From JBOFSR01 sp051651645 (GTDB lineage: Bacteria; Spirochaetota; Spirochaetia; Treponematales; Treponemataceae): a stretch of 8,248 nucleotides of DNA. Made by a program: the position numbers and the translations under genes. Under the pieces are notes generated by a model. It ran no database searches, had not been told where the DNA came from, and saw only the letters and a list, made by a program, of their open reading frames with translations. Of this stretch, positions 1 to 5,707 are shown in pieces; position 1 is the first letter of the stretch, and every line of letters starts with the position of its first letter. The DNA lies in the NCBI GenBank assembly GCA_051651645.1, contig JBOFSR010000007.1, forward strand, positions 1-8,248, in the 5' to 3' direction.

Positions 1-43
1 AATAATTGTTATAAAAAAATATCCAGCCATTTTATAAAAGCTT

Positions 44-1771
44 TTAAATCAGATGATTTAAGTCAATTTCACATGCAATACACGGCACCGTAATTGCCCA
101 GTTTTCAAGCACAACAGGATTAATTTCACCAAAAATGCCAATCACTTTTGACTCCCCTGAAGCGTCTTCAAGTAAAATGCTCGCTTGACGACCTAAAATA
201 AATCGTGGATCTTCACTTTCTTTTACTTTGTATTCAAAGCCAAGAAAATACAAAAAGGATGCAACTTCACTTGCCACCGTATTATAATTTGCATCACTTG
301 CCGCTGTTAAAAATCCAATGCTTTGTCGAGTTTGCGTTCCTGTATTTTCAGTTTTGCACAAATACGCAATTTTTCCAATCTCAAATATTTTATGCGGATA
401 CACCGCATTTCCCGAAATTGATTCTGCGGACAAAAGCGCCGGAATAATTGACGGGCGAACATACTGATAATTCTCCGTCATCGGATTTGCAATTTCAATC
501 ACATTTTTCTCATCAATATTCATTTTAGTAATAAAGTCACTTTTTGAGCCAAGATAATTAAAAATCATTTCTTGGTAGCCAAAGCCAACCAGCACAGACT
601 TTGCACGCCGAGAAAAAAGCGTTATAGGCGTCAATCGGCCAATCGTAAAATCACGTGGTTTTTCAGGTGCAAACGAAGATAACTCATTGCCAATCATCAC
701 GTCTTCAATAATATCCACTTCATGTAAAAAGTCATTTCGATACGCAGGCACACAAATCGTAATCGCCTCGCCATCATTTGTAGCCTTAATATTCATTTTT
801 GAAAGCGATTTGACAATTTCTGCAGTACCAAACGAAGAGCCTAGCATTTTATTTACCGCACTCACGCTTGTTTTTGCCTGCTCTTGAAAGTAAAATGGCG
901 TAACAATTGACTTGCCAAACCCCGTCTCATACGGATGATTTACCTGCACAGGGAGGATTTTATAGCCTGCATCAAAAAAGTCGCACGCGACAATCGAGGT
1001 TGCCAAAAGAAGCGACGGCATATCTGTTCCTGTCATCTCAACGAGCAAATCACTATCCCCCACTTGCACCGCCCCAAGCGTTGCACTATTTATAATCGGC
1101 GGAAGCGACAAAATCTCTTTTTTTGTATCTATTAATAGAGGAAATAAATCAAAATCTTTTATAATTGAGCCGTATTCTTTGCCTTTTGGATGCTCGGCAA
1201 CAATGTCTCGGCACGTCATTTTTTCATCATGGGCAAGAGGAATAAAACTCGTTTCATCGGGATTTACGGCTGTATACTGCACAGGCCATGAAATATTTGC
1301 ACTACGATACACGCCCATAGAAATCGAACGCCGTTTTCGCCCGTAATTCCAGCAAAGTTTTTCCTGCGTTTGAATAATATCCAAAAGCATTGGCTGATCA
1401 ATGGGCTTACCAGAAATAACAAAAGCCGTCATAAAGGGGCGAATATCTTTTAGTTTTGCGTCAACATGCACCACACGGTTAGCAAAATCCTGCGTTTTGT
1501 CTTTAGTCGACAAAAAAGCCGTGTAATCAATCGGCTTCCCCTCACGATGCACGCGCAAACACCGAGCAATTCCTGCAGTTGACCACAAGTCGGGACGATT
1601 CGTATCATTAAGCTCAATCTTGATAGTGCGCTCATTTTCACTCAAAGCACTGTCCGCTTTCTCATCAAGCTCAGCTTTTGCACTCTCAAGGCGATTTTCT
1701 AATTTTTCATAATCACACTGTTCACCAAGCAAACTAAAAAACAGCTTCTCATTAACTTCGATTTTTGGCAT
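44..1771 (-). CDS. pheT: Phenylalanyl-tRNA synthetase beta subunit, archaeal/spirochaete type
   Basis: This is the beta chain of the cytosolic alpha2beta2 enzyme that charges tRNA-Phe. I start it at the ATG at 1771, giving 575 residues beginning MPKIEVNEKLFF, because AAGGAT lies just upstream at good spacing; the frame stays open a further 20 codons, but that stretch crosses the promoter and T-rich leader. Visible landmarks are ELNDTNRPDLWSTAGIAR (about 53-70), a B3/B4-type segment with GRKRRSISMGVY (144-155), the B5-like motif VPAYRNDFLHEVDIIEDV (341-358) and the catalytic-core-like stretches EIANPMTENYQYVRP (427-441) and KIFEIGKI (461-468). The length and the absence of the long N-terminal tRNA-binding extension of the roughly 800-residue bacterial form match the archaeal-type protein known in spirochaetes. 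The frame is intact. It reads away from the prophage and is probably a host gene. pheS is not in the window. Confidence 0.95.
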   Translation of the reverse strand: MPKIEVNEKLFFSLLGEQCDYEKLENRLESAKAELDEKADSALSENERTIKIELNDTNRPDLWSTAGIARCLRVHREGKPIDYTAFLSTKDKTQDFANRVVHVDAKLKDIRPFMTAFVISGKPIDQPMLLDIIQTQEKLCWNYGRKRRSISMGVYRSANISWPVQYTAVNPDETSFIPLAHDEKMTCRDIVAEHPKGKEYGSIIKDFDLFPLLIDTKKEILSLPPIINSATLGAVQVGDSDLLVEMTGTDMPSLLLATSIVACDFFDAGYKILPVQVNHPYETGFGKSIVTPFYFQEQAKTSVSAVNKMLGSSFGTAEIVKSLSKMNIKATNDGEAITICVPAYRNDFLHEVDIIEDVMIGNELSSFAPEKPRDFTIGRLTPITLFSRRAKSVLVGFGYQEMIFNYLGSKSDFITKMNIDEKNVIEIANPMTENYQYVRPSIIPALLSAESISGNAVYPHKIFEIGKIAYLCKTENTGTQTRQSIGFLTAASDANYNTVASEVASFLYFLGFEYKVKESEDPRFILGRQASILLEDASGESKVIGIFGEINPVVLENWAITVPCIACEIDLNHLI

Positions 1772-1802
1772 TTGCAAATCCTTACGATAGAATTGATTTT
1801 TC

Positions 1803-1831
1803 TTTATATCATAAAAAAAAAAAGAATACAA
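1803..1831 (-). promoter_or_regulatory. Probable sigma-70 promoter of pheT
   Basis: On the minus strand TTGTAT (1826-1831) and TATAAA (1803-1808) are separated by 17 bases that include a run of 11 T. Transcription would start near 1796, leaving a leader of about 25 bases before the pheT ATG, with AAGGAT inside it. This promoter being intact places the prophage end to its right. The match is by eye only. Confidence 0.55.
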
Positions 1832-1862
1832 TCCAATTAGACTCGCAGATAAGTTGCAATGG

Positions 1863-1947
1863 TAAGATAATCAATATTTTGATGGCAACAATGATTTTGT
1901 TTTAGATAGTTTTTACTAATAGGATTTAAGATAATTAAGTCTTGATG
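1863..1947. repeat. Imperfect direct repeat next to the prophage boundary
   Basis: TAAGATAATCAA followed by TTGATG (1863-1884) recurs as TAAGATAATTAA followed by TTGATG (1927-1947), with 4 and 3 bases between the two blocks. The copies lie about 64 bases apart in a gene-free stretch between the pheT promoter and the last prophage terminator. Repeated sites in direct orientation at an element end would suit transposase-binding sites of a Mu-like phage, but that is inference. I see no gene in 1832-2045. Confidence 0.4.
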
Positions 1948-2045
1948 TAATCGCCAGCGAAAAAAAAGGAAAATAACGGAGAAAAGAATATATAAAATCA
2001 TTACACATAGTGCAATTAAATTTCACCGTGTGCAGTCGAAAGTAT

Positions 2046-2073
2046 AAAAAAAACCGCCACAAGGAAATGGCGG
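2046..2073 (-). terminator. Rho-independent terminator after the gpI-like gene
   Basis: On the minus strand CCGCCA (2073-2068) pairs with TGGCGG (2059-2054) around an 8-base loop, and the stem is followed directly by eight T (2053-2046). It lies about 100 bases beyond the stop codon of the gpI-like gene, as expected for the end of the leftward prophage operon. Confidence 0.85.
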
Positions 2074-2170
2074 AAATAAAAATAACATGAGAACACCAAA
2101 AAGAATTATTTTTATTTTTTGGATAAAATATCTTAAAGCCGCTTGACTCCAAAATCCTATATTACGAAAG

Positions 2171-2722
2171 CTAATAACTTTCTTGTAGTTTTGCCCACTG
2201 TTCAGCCGTGTATCCAGCCTTTTTAACAAACTCTTTTTCACTTTCATTTAACTGATTATAGTTTGTTTTGCTATTGCCTGCATGACTTGCTTGAGTATTC
2301 ATATCAAGTATCACAGGTAATGTTTCAATTAATTTTTTTACCGCTTCAAAACTTTCTTGATTGCTACACAAGGATAAATAGTGTTCTTTTTGAAACGGCA
2401 TTATTTTTCCATTTTGGATAGCATTTAAGATTACGGTTTCTTTTTCAGTTTGGAGCATTGCTTGCTTTACAGAGTTCAATTCTGTTTCGGTTTCATTGAG
2501 TTTTTTCTCTAGTACAGCATGATTTGCACTATTCATTGCGACAGGTTCAGTTTTTAATTTCTCAATAGTGGAAAGCATATCTTTAATAGAGGCAGTTTCA
2601 GGAAGCTCAAGAATTGCAAAAATTTGATTTATCAATTCATTAAGGGATTTATCCTCTTGCATAGAGTTTAAAGAAACTAAATCCAAATTAGGGTTATTTG
2701 TAAGGGCAGCTCTTATCAACAT
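2171..2722 (-). CDS. Mu gpI-like protease/scaffold, C-terminal fragment of a broken gene
   Basis: This is the C-terminal part of a Mu-like I protein (head maturation protease fused to scaffold), in a different frame from its N-terminal part. It begins MLIRAALTNNPNLDLVSLNS at the ATG at 2722; the family has a closely similar RAALTNNP-type segment just after its protease core. The rest, about 160 residues, is rich in E, K, Q and N with predicted helix and coiled coil, as expected for the scaffold domain, and ends KKAGYTAEQWAKLQESY. The open frame extends up to 2773, but those extra residues overlap the upstream fragment in another frame and look like a shadow. Read with the neighbouring fragment, about 30-40 residues that normally separate IWADVD from LIRAALTNN are missing, so an internal deletion probably caused the frame change. 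Whether it is translated alone is unknown; there is no clear ribosome site. Confidence 0.75.
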   Translation of the reverse strand: MLIRAALTNNPNLDLVSLNSMQEDKSLNELINQIFAILELPETASIKDMLSTIEKLKTEPVAMNSANHAVLEKKLNETETELNSVKQAMLQTEKETVILNAIQNGKIMPFQKEHYLSLCSNQESFEAVKKLIETLPVILDMNTQASHAGNSKTNYNQLNESEKEFVKKAGYTAEQWAKLQESY

Positions 2723-3002
2723 CTGCCCAAATTTCGCCTGTTGCCTCAAGTGTAATATTCTTAAACCAACCAAAAGCGGGAGAGGGACTTCCGTCTTGTC
2801 CCTTTAAGTCTACAGAATGATTTTCATCTATAGGATGAACACTCATAAAAGCGTTAGAGGCGTCAACAATATTTTGGGCATTGCTGATTTTCCATTGCCT
2901 GCCATCTTTTCCTATAATGACACTCCCTGCAGGTAAAAGTTGTATTCTTGCAGGAATTTCATTTTCTTGTACTGTTTCTAAAGGATTAAGTATATCGCTC
3001 AT
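2694..3002 (-). CDS. Mu gpI-like protease/scaffold, N-terminal fragment of a broken gene
   Basis: This 102-residue frame carries the N-terminal half of the Mu I-type capsid protease. It starts at the ATG at 3002 with AGGAGA just upstream and only 9 bases after the gpT stop, so the two were co-translated in one operon. Family-like segments include IQLLPAGSVIIGKDGRQWK (about 19-37), the VDASNAFM...IDENHSVDLKG region and SPSPAFGWFKNITL...GEIWADVD near the end. After IWADVD the expected continuation (a WTPxG / EYRYxSP-type stretch in relatives) is absent: the frame runs into KSCPYK and stops, while the family continues in the +1 frame from 2719 as LIRAALTNN. The joint is therefore near 2715-2723. 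The protease domain is truncated and probably inactive. In Mu the protease gene comes before the head gene; here it follows it. Confidence 0.8.
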   Translation of the reverse strand: MSDILNPLETVQENEIPARIQLLPAGSVIIGKDGRQWKISNAQNIVDASNAFMSVHPIDENHSVDLKGQDGSPSPAFGWFKNITLEATGEIWADVDKSCPYK

Positions 3003-3011
3003 GTATTCTCC

Positions 3012-3953
3012 TTATTTTGCAGGTGTGGGATTGCTAACTTCCAGCCATGGGGATACTAATAATTCAGCGGTTTTGTAATTCACATTTGAGTTATTGTCAA
3101 CAATTTGCATTTCAATAATTTTTCTTGCACTTTCTTCATTGTCAACACTTACTACTAAATGAGTTGGCATAATTCCCATAGGGTCGCCACCATCTCGTTT
3201 AAACTGTTGCATCATAACACGGGCTTTTTGATAATTTTGTGCGGTTAAAGGCTCTTTACTACCGATTGCATTTTGCCAAAATCCATAGCCAAAATTCCCA
3301 CGCCAACGAATGCCATACAAATATGCATCCTTCATAAAAACTGTATCATTTTTTGTATCCGTAATTTCTTCAAGTTGTGGTGCCATTCTTTCTTGTAAGA
3401 TTAAAGGCTTTAATGTACTAGAACAAGAAAGTAAAAACCATGCAGATCCTGTAGCATTTTTATCACCTAAAATATTTGAAACAAAAGAAGTCGCTCCTGT
3501 GCCATCGGCTTTTTCATATACAGGATGTTCATCATCAAAAAAGTTTTGTCCATCAAAACAAAGATTTTCAAAACCTTTCCTTAAAAGAAGAGCAATTTTA
3601 CGATTATAAAACGAAATAACTTCATCAGCCATTGACCGAGACATAGTGCCATAAAAACCAAAATTGTCATCTTCAATATCTGTTCTTTTTACTTGTAGTG
3701 TTGCCTCATGCCTTTCATTTTTAAGTACATAGCTTGATTCTTTGATTGATTCAAGGGTTCGCCTTCCAACCCATTCTTTAAGTTTTGGAAAACTACCCAA
3801 CCAGCCATACGTATTACTTGCCGAATTTGACGTGATAATGGTTACAATTTTTTTATAATTGTCCATCCCTTCTAGTTCGCTTAAACGTTGTTTAAACTCA
3901 CCCTTTACCATTGTTCGCAACGATTCTAATGTACTATCTTTAATTATAGACAT
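3012..3953 (-). CDS. Mu gpT-like major head (capsid) protein
   Basis: A complete 313-residue frame, close to the length of Mu gpT, the major capsid subunit that assembles the prohead shell with the I/Z protease-scaffold. The start is the ATG at 3953, with AAGGAG about 8 bases upstream. Recognisable family segments are YGWLGSFPKLKEWVG (49-63), a TDIEDDNFGFY stretch (91-101; Mu has a similar D-DIEDDNYG motif), and LCFDGQNFFDDEHPV (131-145), which matches the conserved CYDGQPFF-D--HPV region. No frameshift or internal stop is seen, in contrast to both neighbours. Upstream, the repaired Mor-like frame overlaps its start by 14 bases; downstream, the gpI-like gene starts 9 bases after the stop, so translational coupling is likely. 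Confidence 0.93.
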   Translation of the reverse strand: MSIIKDSTLESLRTMVKGEFKQRLSELEGMDNYKKIVTIITSNSASNTYGWLGSFPKLKEWVGRRTLESIKESSYVLKNERHEATLQVKRTDIEDDNFGFYGTMSRSMADEVISFYNRKIALLLRKGFENLCFDGQNFFDDEHPVYEKADGTGATSFVSNILGDKNATGSAWFLLSCSSTLKPLILQERMAPQLEEITDTKNDTVFMKDAYLYGIRWRGNFGYGFWQNAIGSKEPLTAQNYQKARVMMQQFKRDGGDPMGIMPTHLVVSVDNEESARKIIEMQIVDNNSNVNYKTAELLVSPWLEVSNPTPAK

Positions 3954-4152
3954 GATTTAAACTCCTTGTTTGGTTTTTTTTTGCTATGTTATCTCGGTGA
4001 TGATAATAAAGCCGATACATTTCTGTAAAACTTATGTGATATTTCTTGCAAAGTTTTCGCATGGTAGCTGTTTTACTATCATATTCTTCATAAATTTCTT
4101 TTGCAATTTCATCTTTAAAAACACGCTTTTCAAAAGGGATATAAACAACAAT
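3940..4152 (-). pseudogene. Mor-family activator, C-terminal DNA-binding part in the shifted frame
   Basis: Reading the -1 frame from 4152 gives 70 open codons beginning IVVYIPFEKRVFKDEIAKE. This contains a YIP strand, a basic/acidic helix, and then EEYDSKTATMRKLCKKYHIS (the Mor equivalent is NDFNGRNVSELTTRYGVT) followed by FTEMYRLYYHHRDN, which corresponds to the FNTVYKAIRRMRR recognition region of the helix-turn-helix. It is thus the DNA-binding half of the regulator, detached by a one-base loss in a run of five G. It has no start codon of its own at a sensible place. Its stop (3940-3942) lies 14 bases inside gpT, as expected for the end of the intact gene. Without repair the regulator would lack DNA binding. 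Confidence 0.8.
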
Positions 4153-4412
4153 CCCCCAGAGCTTCTACTAATAGCCACTGCCATAGCACGAGCATTATCG
4201 GGGTATACCTCCGATACGATTGATTCAAATATATCTAAATATATACTTTTTTGAACGCCTTTAGGGATGTAAAGCTGTTGACCGCCAAATTCTCGGCAAA
4301 TAAGGCGTATCGCTTTTATCGCTTTTTCCTTATCATTGTTAATTTCTAGACAAGCATAAATAAAAGCATCGATTAAATCCCTTGCTAATGTAATATTTGT
4401 CGATTTTTTCAC
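4032..4412 (-). CDS. Mor-family transcription activator, N-terminal part as read (frameshifted)
   Basis: Mor-type proteins are small dimeric activators that switch on Mu middle genes. I choose the GTG at 4412 because GGAGGGG (4418-4424) sits 5 bases upstream; a second GTG at 4436 lies inside a hairpin arm. The first 87 residues are family-like: a helical N-terminus, then IRLICREFGGQQLYIPKG (about 35-52), matching Mu Mor VVAICKHLGGGQVYIPRG. A second glycine pair follows at SSGG (84-87). After that this frame continues with nonsense (LLFISLLKSVFLKMK) and ends at 4032, while the correct C-terminus lies in the -1 frame (see 3940-4152). One more G in the G5 run at 4153-4157 would join them into a protein of about 157 residues, longer than Mu Mor (129), because the YIP segment is present twice. 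Confidence 0.75.
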   Translation of the reverse strand: MKKSTNITLARDLIDAFIYACLEINNDKEKAIKAIRLICREFGGQQLYIPKGVQKSIYLDIFESIVSEVYPDNARAMAVAISRSSGGLLFISLLKSVFLKMKLQKKFMKNMIVKQLPCENFARNIT

Positions 4413-4424
4413 GTTATCCCCTCC

Positions 4425-4459
4425 AAAAAAATACACTGTTAAAACTAGTAACAGTGTAT
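4425..4459 (-). terminator. Hairpin with U tract directly before the Mor-like ribosome site
   Basis: On the minus strand ATACACTGTTA (4459-4449) pairs perfectly with TAACAGTGTAT (4441-4431) around a 7-base loop, followed by T6 (4430-4425). That is an 11-bp terminator-like hairpin. The GGAGGGG ribosome site of the Mor-like gene begins one base after the T run, so the hairpin may act as an attenuator, or the dyad may be an operator. A second, shorter dyad, TGGTTA / TAACCA with a 5-base spacer (4473-4489), lies just upstream. Confidence 0.65.
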
Positions 4460-4512
4460 AATCTTGTAACGGTGGTTAGCTGGTAACCAGTGTTAAAACA
4501 ATAATCAACTTT

Positions 4513-4713
4513 TTATGGGTGAATTTTTTCTTTTACTTCTTTTAATTCATCAATGCATCTATCAATAATACAAATAAAACCAGAGGGAGTTTTCACTCTA
4601 AAACTGTTATTTGTATAAAGATAGCAAAAAAACTCTATCACGGTTGAAAGTTTACTTTCAATATTTTCTATTTTGTCGGATAAATCAAGTGCTTGTCTTG
4701 TATCTAAAATCAT
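4513..4713 (-). CDS. Small hypothetical prophage protein (66 residues)
   Basis: I do not recognise this protein. It starts at the ATG at 4713 with AGGAGA about 8 bases upstream. The sequence is MILDTRQALDLSDKIENIES followed by KLSTVIEFFCYLYTN, a short polar turn (NNSFRVKTPSG), then FICIIDRCIDELKEVKEKIHP: two amphipathic helices joined by a loop. The pattern resembles the 72-residue protein at 4982-5200 (helix, loop, then an IIDxxI / MDDSIS-type second helix), so the two may be distant relatives, but this is by eye. It has no signal peptide, membrane segment or cysteine pair. A weak promoter (TTTATG, 16 bases, TATACA, 4750-4777) may precede it. It lies downstream of a gene-poor stretch and upstream of the Mor-like gene. 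Confidence 0.65.
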   Translation of the reverse strand: MILDTRQALDLSDKIENIESKLSTVIEFFCYLYTNNSFRVKTPSGFICIIDRCIDELKEVKEKIHP

Positions 4714-4785
4714 ATTTTTAATCTCCTATTGCAAAGACATTAAAGCCTTTGTATAAATCTCATCTAATTTTCATAAAGCAGTATT

Positions 4786-4822
4786 GGCTCGAGCCCCAAA
4801 TGTTCAGTCGACTGAACATTTG
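4786..4822. repeat. Two adjacent perfect palindromes, the second with the CAGTCGACTG core
   Basis: GGCTCGAGCC (4786-4795) is a perfect 10-base palindrome. One base later, 4797-4822 is a perfect 26-base palindrome with left arm CAAATGTT and centre CAGTCGACTG. The latter is the leftmost copy of the repeat family that recurs at 5753, 5789 and 6104. No U tract follows on either strand, so this copy is a poorer terminator candidate than the others. Confidence 0.8.
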
Positions 4823-4981
4823 ATATTCTCTTATTTGCCTAAAGCAGTACTGACACAAGGGGGTATTTGTGTTTTTTACTACTGAGTATGACAATGTACA
4901 TTTTAATAGCATTTTGTGCTGTTTTATATATCATCATACTCTTTCTGTATTGGCTTGTGCTGTACAGCATAATGGGGTATT

Positions 4982-5200
4982 TTATTGTTTTTGAAAAATA
5001 CTACAAGGCTTTTTGTTTCCCTCTATTATTTTGCTAATTGTAGAAATGCTATCGTCCATAATAAAGTAAAGCCCAGCAAAGCCGTCATTCGTAAATTCTT
5101 CTATATTTTTAGAAGAGCTAATAATATCTGCAATGGCTCTTAATTTTAAAAGTTCATTGCCCAATATGTCTTGCTGTTCTGTGTTTATTGTTTTAGTCAT
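4982..5200 (-). CDS. Small hypothetical prophage protein (72 residues)
   Basis: Not recognised. The ATG at 5200 lies inside the last codons of the preceding gene (8-base overlap), with AGGGGG about 7 bases upstream, so translation is probably coupled. The product is mainly helical: residues about 8-26 (EQQDILGNELLKLRAIADI), then a loop around NIEEFTNDGFAGLYFIMDD, and a second helix SISTISKIIEGNK. Short proteins of this helix, loop, (G)LYFIMDDSI layout are common among unnamed phage and mobile-element genes, but I cannot assign a function. It has no membrane segment or zinc ligands. From its stop to the next gene (4714-4981) there is no convincing gene, only palindromes and two short open frames discussed in the findings. 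Confidence 0.65.
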   Translation of the reverse strand: MTKTINTEQQDILGNELLKLRAIADIISSSKNIEEFTNDGFAGLYFIMDDSISTISKIIEGNKKPCSIFQKQ

Positions 5201-5465
5201 TATTTGCCCCCTTGCTTAAAAAAGAAAAAAAGCATTTTTTCATAAAACCATTTTTTTGTTGTGGAGTTGTGGAGAACTCAATTTTTTGCTGATTAATAAG
5301 ACTTGCCAGCGTTTGATTTAAGCTCTCTATCGTTTTTGCTCTTTCTTCAGCTAGGGCTGTTGCAAGCTCTAGGCGATATTCCATCATTTCGATGTACCGC
5401 CCTATGCTCTCATGGCGTTTTTTCCAGTCCAGTTTATATACTGGTACTTTTGTTTGTGATGTCAT
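5193..5465 (-). CDS. Small coiled-coil hypothetical protein (90 residues)
   Basis: Not recognised. The ATG at 5465 has a near-consensus AGGAGGTG six bases upstream, the strongest ribosome site in the window. The N-terminus is short and polar (MTSQTKVPVYKLDWKKRHES); residues about 22-62 (GRYIEMMEYRLELATALAEE onward) form a long charged helix with heptad-like hydrophobics, likely a coiled coil. The tail is a low-complexity linker (STTPQQKNG) and a basic/aromatic segment (FMKKCFFSFLSKG) that could touch membrane or another protein. Its stop overlaps the start of the next gene. It is the first gene of a unit that appears to be served by the promoter at 5708-5736 through a highly structured leader of about 235 bases, which suggests control at the RNA level. 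No cellular role can be assigned. Confidence 0.7.
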   Translation of the reverse strand: MTSQTKVPVYKLDWKKRHESIGRYIEMMEYRLELATALAEERAKTIESLNQTLASLINQQKIEFSTTPQQKNGFMKKCFFSFLSKGANND

Positions 5466-5498
5466 GCGACACCTCCTGTTTGTTTGATATTCAGCAAA

Positions 5499-5567
5499 TA
5501 AAAAAGCCGAACTATTATCACGTCAAACAGAGACGCCCAGCCCTCACGGGTACTGGATAGTTCGGCT
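5499..5567 (-). ncRNA. Three-stem structured leader RNA ending in a U tract
   Basis: On the minus strand AGCCGAACTAT (5567-5557) pairs perfectly with ATAGTTCGGCT (5515-5505), closing 41 bases that themselves fold almost completely. P2 is CCAG-TA-CCC-GTGA-GGG-CTGG (5556-5537), a stem with a two-base bulge and a GNRA-type loop. P3 is GCGTC / GACGT (5536-5532 / 5524-5520) around 7 bases. P1, P2 and P3 abut with no spacer between them, leaving only GATA (5519-5516) unpaired before P1 closes, so this is a three-way junction. T6 follows (5504-5499, T's at the P1 edge), so it could also terminate transcription. It ends about 20 bases before the ribosome site of the 90-residue gene. I do not recognise it as a known riboswitch or ribozyme. 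Confidence 0.6.
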
Positions 5568-5654
5568 ATTATTAAATAGTCGGTTGCCTTTAAATAATAC
5601 TTTACACAGATTTTAACAATAAAGAAAAATCCCCATGTATTTTTAAAAGGGCAT

Positions 5655-5689
5655 AAAAAAATCAGCCTTATGCGGTGCTGAACGTCCGC
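5655..5689 (-). terminator. Compact pseudoknot-like hairpin followed by U7
   Basis: On the minus strand TCAGC (5681-5677) pairs with GCTGA (5666-5662), followed by T7 (5661-5655), which alone is a modest terminator. Just upstream, GCGG (5689-5686) is complementary to CCGC (5675-5672) in the hairpin loop, giving an H-type pseudoknot with connecting loops ACGT, A and ATAAG. It ends about 47 bases after the predicted start of transcription from the promoter at 5708-5736. Confidence 0.6.
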
Positions 5690-5707
5690 TGTTTGTTTGA
5701 TAAGGAA

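Larger units (their letters stand above)
5476..5702 (-). repeat. 14-base direct repeat flanking the leader
   Basis: The minus-strand sequence TATCAAACAAACAG occurs at 5702-5689, at the presumed 5' end of the leader transcript, and again at 5489-5476, where it runs straight into the AGGAGGTG ribosome site of the 90-residue gene. The entry spans both copies and the leader between them. Confidence 0.7.

Noticed and set aside
1772..1831. Upstream extension of pheT by 20 residues
   Set aside because: The extra codons cover the -10 box, the T-rich spacer and the Shine-Dalgarno; MPKIEVNEKLFF after AAGGAT is the natural start.
1916..2247. Two minus-strand open frames of 74-78 residues past the gpI stop
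   Set aside because: They run through the terminator hairpin and T tract and through gpI in other frames, have odd composition and no ribosome site.
2724..2773. Start of the gpI C-terminal fragment at 2773
   Set aside because: The residues before MLIRAALTNN are the shadow of the overlapping N-terminal frame and have no family resemblance.
3970..4254. Plus-strand 94-residue frame opposite the Mor-like gene
   Set aside because: It lies antisense to both halves of the recognised regulator; the Phe/Ile-rich product is a shadow of A-rich coding sequence.
4853..4877. Plus-strand terminator (ACACAA / TTGTGT then T6)
   Set aside because: A six-pair AT-rich stem with no plus-strand gene upstream to terminate; probably chance.
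5303..5560. Plus-strand 85-residue frame over the 90-residue gene
   Set aside because: It is antisense to a gene with a near-consensus ribosome site and runs through the structured leader.
5499..5567. Hammerhead, twister, HDV-like ribozyme or integron attC site
   Set aside because: The hammerhead CUGANGA/GAA core is absent, as are the conserved twister and HDV-like elements I could recall, and attC R boxes (GTTRRRY / RYYYAAC) do not fit the stem.
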